Positions 1-7,999 of a DNA stretch of 11,884 bases are shown here, in pieces. The DNA is taken from NCBI GenBank assembly GCA_002332795.1, contig DDBP01000210.1, positions 1-11,884 on the forward strand, in the 5' to 3' direction. Numbering within the stretch: position 1 is the first letter of the stretch; each line of letters opens with the position of its first letter. This DNA is from Anaerolineales bacterium UBA2029. Lineage in GTDB: Bacteria > Chloroflexota > Anaerolineae > Aggregatilineales > Aggregatilineaceae. Below the pieces are notes generated by a model. It was not told the origin of the DNA. It did no database searches and saw nothing but the letters and a program-made list of their open reading frames with translations. The position numbers and the translations under genes were made by a program.

Positions 1-145
1 CCCTGAACCATGCATGGAGAGGGAGCCAGGGGATGAGGTTTTCAAACGGTCTCTCAATCTCGAATCCCCTGCCAATCTTGGCACACCCCTTATCCTCTGT
101 CAAGACGGCCTGAAAACAACGGGTGCCTTCGGATTCGGGGGCAGG
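1..145. other. left-edge non-coding stretch
   Basis: I see no convincing gene here. An open frame runs on the plus strand from 14 to 307, but it reads straight through the inverted repeat at 151-220 and through the promoter of the next gene, and its product looks like no protein family. The window starts inside this stretch, so it may belong to the 3' flank of a gene lying to the left. Confidence 0.5.
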
Positions 146-146
146 A

Positions 147-224
147 TTCACCGCAGAGACACAGAGGTCAGAGAGAAAAGCACCAATTTGTCTCTCTCTG
201 CGCTCTCCGTGTCTCTGCGGTTCA
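147..224. repeat. inverted-repeat intergenic element, copy 1
   Basis: Two arms face each other. The left arm starts at 151 with CCGCAGAGACAC, and the right arm ends at 220 with the exact complement GTGTCTCTGCGG. Looser pairing continues inward over about 26 positions per arm, leaving a short AT-richer centre near 177-189. The right arm shares 18 identical bases (195-212, read in reverse complement) with the left arm of a second element at 6850-6930. It also shares the end TGCGGTTCAA with that element's right arm. It looks like a small dispersed non-coding repeat able to fold into a long hairpin. I recall similar GCAGAGA-rich repeats from other environmental genomes but have not searched. There is no T-run, so it is not an intrinsic terminator. 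Confidence 0.75.
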
Positions 225-270
225 AGATTTCTGCCCTAAGCGGCGAATGCGCCCCTGGTCAATTCTGCGC

Positions 271-299
271 CGGACAAAGCGCGCCTGTTATGCTACAAT
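271..299 (+). promoter_or_regulatory. extended -10 promoter of the DUF362 gene
   Basis: CGGACA at 271-276 matches four of six bases of a sigma-70 -35 box. Exactly 17 bases later lies TACAAT (294-299), and TGC directly before it makes an extended -10. Transcription would start near 306. The start codon at 333 is preceded by AAGGAG (319-324) with an 8-base spacer. This is a pattern match only. Confidence 0.5.
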
Positions 300-332
300 C
301 CCGCTAGCACAGACAGACAAGGAGCAAACGTT

Positions 333-1562
333 ATGGCTGAGTTCCCTGGCAAAGGCAAGGTGGCCATTCTCAAGACATCGCCAGAGACGGTGCTCGATGA
401 CGTGCGCCAGGTGATGCGTCTGGCGGGGTACCAGGAAGCCCTGCCCAAAGACAAAGACACCATCCTGAAGATCAATATCTCATGGGATACGTGGTATCCG
501 GCCTGTTCCAGCACGCCCTGGCAGATCGAGGGCGTCATCCAGGAATTGCAGGCGGCGGGCTACCCGCGCCTGATTGCCGGACACAACGACACGGTGGTCG
601 TGGACGCCCGCGTGGGTGAGATCAACAACAAGCATCGTTTCGTCACCGACAAGTACGGCCTGGAAAACTGGCACCTGTATGAGCCGCAATTCGAGTGGGT
701 GCGCTACGAGCCGAAAGAACCGTTCCTGGTGCTCGACCGCGTCTATCCCGAAGGCGTCTACATTCCCAAGGTCTTCTACGGGCGCAACATCATTCACCTG
801 CCCACCGTCAAGACGCACGTCTTCACCACCATCACCGGCGCGATGAAGAACGCTTTCGGCGGGCTGCTGGGGCGCAAGCGTCACTGGACGCATGCGGTGA
901 TCCACGAGACGGTGGTAGACCTGTTGCAGATTCAGCAGGACATTCACACGGGCATCTTCGCGGTGATGGATGGCACCTTCGCCGGTGATGGCCCTGGCCC
1001 GCGCGCCATGCACTGGCACGAGAAAGACATCCTGCTGGCCTCCGCCGATCAGGTGGCCATTGACGCCATGAGCGCCTATCTGCAGGGCTTCGACCCGCTT
1101 TCGCTGGATTTCATCCGGCTGGCGCACGAGCGCGGCCTGGGGATCGGCGATCCCGAACAGATCGAGGTCGTGGGGATGGACAAGGCCGAGCTGCCGCGCT
1201 TCGGTTTCATCCAGACGGATACCTTCGCCAGCAAAGGCCAGAAGATGATCTATCACGGCTGGCTGAAAGGCTTCGAAGGGGTGCTGCTGCGCTCGCCGCT
1301 GGTGCCGTGGAGCTACATGGCGAGCAACGTCTATCACAACTACTACTGGTATCCTTTTGTGGGGCGCAAGCGCGTGCAGGAAGCGCTAGAGACCAAATGG
1401 GGGCGGCTGTTCGCTTCCTATGGCGACGGTACGGTGGTGCTGCCCGGCGTAGACCCGGCAGAAGCGCAGAAGCTGGCCCTGGCCGGCGCGGCAGTGGTTG
1501 GCGGGGCGCTTTTCCTGGGCGGACGTTTGCTCGGCGGCCTGCTCAACCGCCGCCGGGCCTGA
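333..1562 (+). CDS. DUF362 domain-containing protein
   Basis: This 409-residue protein has the DUF362 pattern. An N-terminal strand (KVAILK, about 9-14) leads into a helix. Around 154-181 is the conserved block LPTVKTHVFTTITGAMKN followed by a Gly-rich turn. Around 211 comes VMDGTFAGDGPGP, and around 237-255 SADQVAIDAMSAYLQGFDP. These blocks are the family's usual core. There is no ferredoxin-like CxxC cluster, which some family members carry, and the only cysteine is near residue 58. The C-terminus (about 382-405) is a Gly/Ala/Leu-rich hydrophobic segment followed by an Arg-rich end, which could anchor the protein to the membrane by its tail. The biochemical role is unknown and I do not propose one. 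The start is supported by AAGGAG 8 bases upstream. The gene is transcribed alone, between its own promoter and a terminator, convergent with the lipoprotein gene. Confidence 0.85.
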   Translation: MAEFPGKGKVAILKTSPETVLDDVRQVMRLAGYQEALPKDKDTILKINISWDTWYPACSSTPWQIEGVIQELQAAGYPRLIAGHNDTVVVDARVGEINNKHRFVTDKYGLENWHLYEPQFEWVRYEPKEPFLVLDRVYPEGVYIPKVFYGRNIIHLPTVKTHVFTTITGAMKNAFGGLLGRKRHWTHAVIHETVVDLLQIQQDIHTGIFAVMDGTFAGDGPGPRAMHWHEKDILLASADQVAIDAMSAYLQGFDPLSLDFIRLAHERGLGIGDPEQIEVVGMDKAELPRFGFIQTDTFASKGQKMIYHGWLKGFEGVLLRSPLVPWSYMASNVYHNYYWYPFVGRKRVQEALETKWGRLFASYGDGTVVLPGVDPAEAQKLALAGAAVVGGALFLGGRLLGGLLNRRRA

Positions 1563-1588
1563 TCCTGTCAGCAGGACGCCGATCAACA

Positions 1589-1622
1589 GCGCCCGACCTT
1601 TACAGGCCGGGCGCTTGGTTTT
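1589..1622 (+). terminator. intrinsic terminator of the DUF362 gene
   Basis: The arms at 1589-1599 (GCGCCCGACCT) and 1604-1614 (AGGCCGGGCGC) pair over 11 positions with one A.C mismatch. They close a 4-base loop and are followed by TTGGTTTT. It lies 26 bases after the DUF362 stop. Read on the minus strand the same hairpin follows the lipoprotein stop at 1644, but its trailing sequence is poorer in T, so action in both directions is possible but weaker. Confidence 0.8.
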
Positions 1623-1643
1623 CCAGACATGGAGGCCGCGGGA

Positions 1644-2162
1644 TCAGCCTTCTTCTGCAGCCTGGGGCGAGAAGTAACCGCCCTCCAGGTTGGCCACGCA
1701 CCACTCGTCGCCGTCTTGTTCCATGGTCAGCACGATGCGCGTGTTGATCTTCTCTTCGGTGTTGCCGTCGCCGTCTACGTCGCGCTTGTCGCGGGCCGAA
1801 GCGGCCAGTTCATATTCGACCTCGGAGTCGGCGATCACCGCGCCCGCCTCGGTGAGCTGTACCACGTTGTAGGAGCCGGTGACGATCACTTCCTTGGCAT
1901 TGTTGCCTTTGCCGATGTCGTATTTGAGGTCAATATCGCGAATCTGACGATTCTCTTCGGTCAGCGCCGCGGCGAGGGCAGCCAGGGCGGCAGTGCCCTC
2001 CTGGAACGAGTCGCAGGCGTACTTCTGGGCGGTCTCGACCTCGCCCTTCAGCAGCGCGTCCATGTAATCTTTGGCCGTTGCGGTTGAATCCGAACCACAG
2101 GCGCTCAAGACCAGCGCGGTGAGCAACAGCACCGCCAGCAAAAATCCGTACCGCTTTGACAT
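1644..2162 (-). CDS. small lipoprotein, DUF4878/NTF2-like in layout
   Basis: This 172-residue protein has a lipoprotein signal peptide: positive SKR, a hydrophobic core (about 6-18) and the lipobox L19-S20-A21-C22. Cleavage and lipid attachment at C22 would leave Gly at +2. The mature part opens with a helix of the type AKDYMDALLKGEVETAQK and ends with strands and DGDEWCVANLEGG. That layout recalls small NTF2-like or DUF4878 envelope lipoproteins, an analogy I hold loosely. C50 and C155 could form a disulfide outside the cytoplasm. An acidic DVDGDGNTEE stretch (128-137) resembles a calcium loop. The Shine-Dalgarno GGGGAG lies about 10 bases before the ATG. A separate promoter is proposed at 2228-2256, so it need not depend on the sugar transferase upstream. 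The function is unknown. Confidence 0.8.
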   Translation of the reverse strand: MSKRYGFLLAVLLLTALVLSACGSDSTATAKDYMDALLKGEVETAQKYACDSFQEGTAALAALAAALTEENRQIRDIDLKYDIGKGNNAKEVIVTGSYNVVQLTEAGAVIADSEVEYELAASARDKRDVDGDGNTEEKINTRIVLTMEQDGDEWCVANLEGGYFSPQAAEEG

Positions 2163-2227
2163 AGTGAGTGAACTCCCCTCTCAGATCGGCTACGCATAGC
2201 ACGCCCAATGGCTGAGCAAACGGCACG

Positions 2228-2256
2228 ATAATACTGCTTTGTGCCGCCGGGCGCAA
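2228..2256 (-). promoter_or_regulatory. candidate promoter of the lipoprotein gene
   Basis: Read on the minus strand, TTGCGC (2256-2251) lies 17 bases before TATTAT (2233-2228), which matches five of six bases of the -10 consensus. Transcription would start near 2221, giving a leader of about 58 bases. The -10 box sits within a 6-bp inverted repeat (CGGCAC / GTGCCG at 2221-2226 and 2241-2246), which could be an operator or chance. Confidence 0.4.
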
Positions 2257-2281
2257 TAGGGGCAGCGCCGGTTCACGCTAC

Positions 2282-3702
<1,421 letters not shown>

Positions 3703-3706
<4 letters not shown>

Positions 3707-4602
3707 CTGGAAGCGGCTGCGGGACGCCACAGGTCGCGCCACAGGGGTCGCCCGCCCTTCAGGGCCAACCCCACCAGCACCAGGCTGTGCAGCCACCAGG
3801 GAGTTGTCCGGCGATAGTGTTTGCGGTAGAAGATCAGCATCGCCCGGTAGAATTCCTGCTGCGCCCGGCGCGACTGTCGGCTCGCCGCTCGTTTGACGTG
3901 CCGGACCGTCACCCGCGGGTTGTACATCACTTTCCACCCGGCCTGCTTGATGCGAAACGCCCAATCCAGATCCTCTCCGTACATGAAAAACGTTTCGTCG
4001 AACAGCCCCACCTGATGAATCGCCTCGCGGCGCACCATCATGAAAGCGCCCACCACCGAATCCACCTCGGTCTCGACCTCTGGGTCGAGATACGTCAGAT
4101 TATACCGCCCAAAGCGCCGACTGCGCGGAAACAACTTCGACAGCCCTACCATGCGGTAGAAGCTGATCTCCGGCGAAGGAAAGCTGCGCCGACAGGCCAG
4201 GTCGAGTGAGCCGTCGGGCAGGATCAGCTTCGGCCCGGCTACGCCGATCGTCTCGTCGGCGTCCATATAGGCTAGCATATCCCGCAGGGCGTCGGGCGGC
4301 AACAGCGTATCCGGGTTGAGCGCCAGGGCGTAGCGCGGCGCGTCCTCTCCGCACCCCTGCTCGAAACCGAGCGCCCGAAAGCCCTGGTTGTTGGCGCGGG
4401 GATAGCCCACATTCTCGGCATTGGCGATCACCGTCACATCGGGGAATTCTGCCCGCACCATCTCGGCGCTGCCGTCGGAGGAGGCGTTGTCCACCACGAT
4501 GGCGCGGTAGCTGAAATCGCCCTCCGACGTTCTCACCGAACGCAGACAGTCGCGCAGCAGGTCGCGCGTGTTCCAGTTGACGATGACGATGCCCAGGTCC
4601 AC
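3703..4602 (-). CDS. family 2 glycosyltransferase (WbbL/rhamnosyltransferase-like)
   Basis: This is a GT-A fold glycosyltransferase of 299 residues, probably adding a sugar to a lipid-linked polysaccharide precursor at the inner face of the membrane. Numbered from the GTG, the motifs are IVIVNWN (5-11), VVDNASSDGS (36-45), NVGYPRANNQGF (64-75), ALNPDT with the metal-binding Asp near 98, VVGAFMMVRR (183-192) and GEDLDW (209-214). The last is the usual catalytic-base region. The C-terminus has an aromatic, amphipathic stretch that could rest on the membrane. The start at GTG 4602 has AGGAGG seven bases upstream. The in-frame ATG at 4641 lacks such a site and overlaps a likely -10 box. The stop overlaps the start of the sugar-phosphate transferase, so the two form a small operon for one glycan. 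The sugar donor is unknown. Confidence 0.88.
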
Positions 4603-4636
4603 TCCTGCGCCTCCTACCCCCATCGCAGGCGATCTT

Positions 4637-4645
4637 AGCATAGCA
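4637..4645 (-). promoter_or_regulatory. candidate extended -10 promoter of the glycosyltransferase operon
   Basis: On the minus strand TGC precedes TATGCT (4642-4637), an extended -10 like that of the DUF362 and atp promoters in this window. No good -35 box is seen at 17 bases. Transcription from near 4630 would give a leader of about 28 bases before the GTG at 4602, which fits that start choice. Confidence 0.35.
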
Positions 4646-4693
4646 CACCTTGTCGTCGGATCGCTGTGCGCGCGCCCAACGACCGGCCCGCGC

Positions 4694-5140
4694 TCAGCGG
4701 ACGTTATCCATCATGCGCCGCGCCTCTGGAAAGGCATTGCGCCAGGCGGCCAGCAGACGGGCGTGTGGACTGTCGGGTGAGGGGTCAACGATGCGCACCC
4801 GCTCGTAACCGTGCGCGTCCGCTCGCTCGACCGTGTAGGTGATCCCGTCGTGCACCTGCGGCGGGATGGCGTCGCCCGTCCAGGCCAGGTCAGCGTCTTG
4901 CAGGTCGCGCAGGAACTGTTCCAGTTCCGCCGGTTCGACCTCGCGCAGGCTGCCCTGTCCCAGCGAGGTGCGCGGCGTGCAACTGTTGCAGCACACCAGT
5001 TGCGCACAGCGCCCGCTGATCACCACCATGCAGCGGTTCTGGCTGACGCCAAAGGGTTGCAGCGCCGTCAGGATGTAGACGCTGTCCGCGCCCTGCTCCT
5101 GGCGGAATTGCTCGACGATCAACGAACGAGTGTCTGGCAT
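4694..5140 (-). CDS. conserved-looking small protein with a five-cysteine cluster
   Basis: I do not recognise this 148-residue protein. It has no signal peptide or membrane segment, so it is probably cytoplasmic. Five cysteines lie between residues 37 and 54 in the order C-x7-C-x4-CC-x2-C, and none lies elsewhere. Such clustering fits a metal site or redox centre, though no standard zinc-finger or iron-sulfur pattern is matched. The rest is acidic and helical (about 66-84), followed by strands with YERVRIVDP (112-120) and an Arg/Trp-rich end, LLAAWRNAFPEARRMM. The start is supported by GAGGAA about five bases upstream. It lies 52 bases after the Mur ligase stop on the same strand and may be cotranscribed with it, but the sequence gives no functional link. 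Confidence 0.7.
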   Translation of the reverse strand: MPDTRSLIVEQFRQEQGADSVYILTALQPFGVSQNRCMVVISGRCAQLVCCNSCTPRTSLGQGSLREVEPAELEQFLRDLQDADLAWTGDAIPPQVHDGITYTVERADAHGYERVRIVDPSPDSPHARLLAAWRNAFPEARRMMDNVR

Positions 5141-5192
5141 GTCTGTTCCTCAATACCTGGCCCAGCCGAGATCATTGAACTCCATGTGTTGC

Positions 5193-6743
5193 TTATGCCG
5201 TCGGCAGGGTGAGCAGCGGCGTGCCGCGCAAGGCCGCGCGCATGGCCTGCCGGTCGTCCCAGGGATACTCCACCGTCCCAAAGCACATACTTTGTTCGTG
5301 CCCCTTGCCACAGGCGATCACCAGGTCACCAGGCCGCGCCAATGAGCAGCCAAAGGCGATCGCCCGGCCCCGATCCGGCACGCGCCAGAACGTCTCACCC
5401 TCGCGTCCACCCTGGCTGCGGCAACCTTCGGCCATCTCCGCCAGGATCGCTTCCAGCGACTCCGTGCGCGGGTCTTCGGCGGTGAGCACCACCCTGTCCG
5501 CCAGCCTCATGCCGATCTCGGCCATCATACGCCGCTTGGCGCGGTCGCGCAGGCCCGCGCTGCCGAAGATGGCGATCACCCGCGCGCCGGGCGCGATCAT
5601 CGTCCGCGCCGCTTCCAGCGCCCGTTGCAGGGCGTTGGGCGTGTGCGCGAAGTCCACCAGTGCCAGGAAGTCTTGCCCCTCGTCTATGCGCTCCATGCGA
5701 CCAGGCACGGGCGGCATGGCCGCGATGCCGCTCACCAGAGCCGCGCTCAGCGTCGCCGGATCGGGCAGCAGGACGCTGACTGCCGTCGCCGCCGCCAGCA
5801 CGTTGGCCACGTTGAACGGCCCCACCAGCGCCGTCCGCAGCGGCACGCGCAGGCCTTCCGGCCCGGTGAGGGTCAGGTGAGTGGCCGCGGGGGTGAAGGT
5901 CACGGCTTCGGCGCGAAAGTCAGCGGGCGCGGCCAGGGCATAGGTGAGGGTGCGATCGACGCCGGTGGCTCGCTGCCGGAAAACCTCGGCGCTGGGATCG
6001 TCGGCATTGATCACCGCCGCCTTGGGCACGCCCGGCTTGCGGGGTGAGGTAGCCGCCCGCTCAAAGAGGCTCGCCTTGGCATCGCGGTAGGCTTCCCAGG
6101 TGCCGTGAAAATCGAGATGCTCGTGCGTGACGTTGGTCAATACGGCAATGTCGAAATCCACGCCGTTGACGCGCCCCTGCGCCAGCCCGTGCGAAGTCGC
6201 TTCCAGCACGGCGTGTGTCAGGCCAGCGGCGACCATTCGCGCCAGGTAGTGCTGCACGGCGTCCGCGCCCGGCGTGGTGACGTGCAGGCCGGTGTCGAGC
6301 GTCTCGTCGCCAATGACGGCGCTCACCGTCGAGATCAGGCCGGCGCGGAGGCCTGCCGCGGTCAGGATGCTGTGAATCAGGGTGGCGGTCGTGGTCTTGC
6401 CGTCGGTGCCGGTGACGCCGATCACTGTCAGCCTGAGCGAGGGGTAGCCATAGTACGCGGCGGCCAGCAACCCCAGCGACGCCCGCCCGTCGCTGACCTG
6501 CGCATAGGGCACGGGGCAGGTCACCGCGCCCGGCGGGCGCTCGCCGACCACCGCCGCCGCACCGCGCGCGACTGCCTCCGCGATCAGGTCGTGTCCATCA
6601 ACGCTCGCGCCGCGCCGTGCCAGGAAGATACCCCCCGGCTCGACAGCGGCGGCGTTCTCGCTGACAGGCGCAGTGATGGGCACATCGCGGTCGGGCGACG
6701 CCAGCAGACCGGGCAGATCGGCCAGCAATTCGCTGAACAGCAT
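5193..6743 (-). CDS. murE: UDP-MurNAc-tripeptide synthetase (MurE-type ligase)
   Basis: This 516-residue cytoplasmic ligase joins the third, diamino residue to UDP-MurNAc-L-Ala-D-Glu in peptidoglycan synthesis, using ATP. The three Mur domains are in order. Domain 1 (1-105) binds the UDP part. The central domain has the P-loop GVTGTDGKTT (109-118, K116), TTPG (156-159), EATSHGLAQGRVNG (181-194), TNVTHEHLDFHG (203-214) and K223, the position of the carbamylated lysine. The C-terminal domain has EDPRTE (423-428) and GKGHE (479-483). DAP-adding MurE usually reads DNPR where this protein has EDPR, so the added residue (DAP, ornithine or lysine) is uncertain. The length is normal. ACGGAG lies five bases before the ATG. 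No other division or cell wall gene adjoins it, which is unusual for murE. Confidence 0.88.
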   Translation of the reverse strand: MLFSELLADLPGLLASPDRDVPITAPVSENAAAVEPGGIFLARRGASVDGHDLIAEAVARGAAAVVGERPPGAVTCPVPYAQVSDGRASLGLLAAAYYGYPSLRLTVIGVTGTDGKTTTATLIHSILTAAGLRAGLISTVSAVIGDETLDTGLHVTTPGADAVQHYLARMVAAGLTHAVLEATSHGLAQGRVNGVDFDIAVLTNVTHEHLDFHGTWEAYRDAKASLFERAATSPRKPGVPKAAVINADDPSAEVFRQRATGVDRTLTYALAAPADFRAEAVTFTPAATHLTLTGPEGLRVPLRTALVGPFNVANVLAAATAVSVLLPDPATLSAALVSGIAAMPPVPGRMERIDEGQDFLALVDFAHTPNALQRALEAARTMIAPGARVIAIFGSAGLRDRAKRRMMAEIGMRLADRVVLTAEDPRTESLEAILAEMAEGCRSQGGREGETFWRVPDRGRAIAFGCSLARPGDLVIACGKGHEQSMCFGTVEYPWDDRQAMRAALRGTPLLTLPTA

Positions 6744-6787
6744 GGACGCTCCGTGACAGAGATACGGTCGGCTTTGCCGTGCGCCCT

Positions 6788-6793
6788 ATTCTA
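6788..6793 (-). promoter_or_regulatory. candidate -10 box upstream of the Mur ligase
   Basis: TAGAAT on the minus strand (6793-6788) matches five of six -10 bases and lies 45 bases before the start codon. The -35 region (CTGTAA near 6817-6812) is weak. The site lies between the repeat element and the gene, so the ligase can plausibly be transcribed on its own. Confidence 0.35.
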
Positions 6794-6847
6794 GCCGATC
6801 CGCCCCCGAACTTACAGGGCCGCCTTGCGCACGCCCGGTCAGCACAT

Positions 6848-6930
6848 GGTTCACCAGGGAGAACACGGAGAGCGCAGAGAAGAAGGGGAGAGACTCTGGG
6901 TTTGTCTCTGCGCTCTCTGCGGTTCAACTT
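6848..6930. repeat. inverted-repeat intergenic element, copy 2
   Basis: This is a relative of the element at 147-224. The left part (6864-6881, ACACGGAGAGCGCAGAGA) is identical over 18 bases to the reverse complement of 195-212. The right part (6901-6927) has the same TTTGTCTCT start and TGCGGTTCAA end as copy 1 but is 11 bases shorter inside. The two arms here pair only imperfectly with each other. It sits 11 bases past the stop of the aldo/keto reductase and fills much of the gap to the Mur ligase. Confidence 0.7.
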
Positions 6931-6937
6931 CCCTGGC

Positions 6938-7885
6938 CTATACCCCGGCTTCGTCCAGGCGACGCATTTGCTCGGCGCTGAGGGTGATCTGCAACGCGCC
7001 CAGGTTTTCGGCCATCTGTTCCGGCGTGCTGGCGGCGATCAGCGGCAGCACTGGAGGGTCGCTCTGACGCAGCCAGGCCAGCACTACCTGATTGGGCGTC
7101 GCGTCGATTTCTGCAGCGACCGCCCGCAGTGCCGCCAGACGCGCATCGCTATCCGGCCCGGCGTACTGCTCCGGCACAGGGCGGTCGGGGCGGGTGTACG
7201 CCCCGCCGAGCAGCACCGAATAGGCCAGCAGGGTGAACTCGTCTTTGCGCGCCCGCACATAGTCGAGCAGGTCGTCGTTGGCGGCCAGTTGTGGGTCGAA
7301 GGTCTGCCCGGCGCGCGGGCGCAGGTAGGTGTAGCGCTGCTGCACGCAGCAGAATTCCGGCCAGCCATTGGCCTTGCTGAGTGCATGCGCGCGCTCCAGC
7401 CGATAGGCGCGATAGTTGCTCGCGCCGATGAAACGCACCTTGCCTTTTTCGACCAGCCGCGCCAGCGCTTCCAGGGAATCGCGCAGCGGCGTGACGCGGT
7501 CGTCTACGTGCGCGTAATAGAGATCGATCACGTCCACGCCCAGGCGGCGCAGGCTCTTGTCGCACTCGGCTTCGATCAGGTGCGGGGCCAGGCTGCGCGG
7601 CACGTCGCCATACTCAAAGCCCACCTTGGTGGCGATGAACAGGCGATCGCGATGCCCGCGCGCCTTCAGCCAGCGACCGAGCAACGCTTCGCTCTCGCCG
7701 CCGCGCCCGCCGGGCACCCAGTGCGCATAGATGTTGGCGGTGTCCAGGAATGTCCCGCCCGCATCTACATAGTGATCGAGCAGGCGGAACGAAGTGGCTT
7801 CGTCCTGGCGCGTGCCGAAGTACATGGTGCCCAGGCACAATGCGCTCACCCGAACACCTGTATTGCCCAGAGGTACCGTCTGCAT
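6938..7885 (-). CDS. aldo/keto reductase
   Basis: This 315-residue NAD(P)H-dependent oxidoreductase has the (beta/alpha)8 barrel of the aldo/keto reductase family and probably reduces an aldehyde or ketone in the cytoplasm. The catalytic tetrad can be placed as D48 and Y53 (FLDTANIY), K87 (IATKVG) and H126 (DLYYAHVDD). The N-terminus LGNTGVRVSALCLGTMYFG is the family's usual first strand, GASNYRAYRLE follows near the middle, and IAASTPEQMAENLGAL near the end fits the cofactor-binding region. The substrate is unknown. GGGGG lies five bases before the ATG. The gene follows the terminator of the atp operon by about 40 bases and must have its own promoter or depend on readthrough; I see no clear promoter. 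The C-terminus stops shortly after the last predicted helix, next to a repeat element. Confidence 0.9.
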   Translation of the reverse strand: MQTVPLGNTGVRVSALCLGTMYFGTRQDEATSFRLLDHYVDAGGTFLDTANIYAHWVPGGRGGESEALLGRWLKARGHRDRLFIATKVGFEYGDVPRSLAPHLIEAECDKSLRRLGVDVIDLYYAHVDDRVTPLRDSLEALARLVEKGKVRFIGASNYRAYRLERAHALSKANGWPEFCCVQQRYTYLRPRAGQTFDPQLAANDDLLDYVRARKDEFTLLAYSVLLGGAYTRPDRPVPEQYAGPDSDARLAALRAVAAEIDATPNQVVLAWLRQSDPPVLPLIAASTPEQMAENLGALQITLSAEQMRRLDEAGV

Positions 7886-7923
7886 CTGTTCCCCCTTCGC
7901 TCACAACACCCTATCGGACTGCC

Positions 7924-7961
7924 CCACAACAAAGCGCCAGCGAAGCACAATCCGCTGGCGC
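7924..7961 (-). terminator. intrinsic terminator closing the atp operon
   Basis: A perfect 9-bp stem (7953-7961 pairing with 7934-7942, GCGCCAGCG and its complement) encloses a 10-base loop. Read on the minus strand it is followed by TTTGTTGTG. It lies 38 bases beyond the stop of the b-delta fusion gene, so transcription of the F0 genes should end here. Confidence 0.8.
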
Positions 7962-7999
7962 TGCCATGCCCAATGCCCGTGTGGCGCGAGAGACAGTTG

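Noticed and set aside
14..307. Possible 97-residue gene at the left edge
   Set aside because: It reads through the inverted repeat and the DUF362 promoter and has no family features.
480..1337. Long open frame on the minus strand opposite the DUF362 gene
   Set aside because: It is an antisense by-product of GC-rich codon use; the product resembles no family, while the plus-strand frame has clear DUF362 blocks.
2250..2278. Hairpin after the sugar-phosphate transferase stop as a terminator
   Set aside because: The stem has a bulge and no T-run follows on the minus strand.
5150..5185. Eleven-codon frame (MEFNDLGWARY) between the Mur ligase and the Cys-cluster gene
   Set aside because: There is no ribosome site and it is too short to support; it may be chance.
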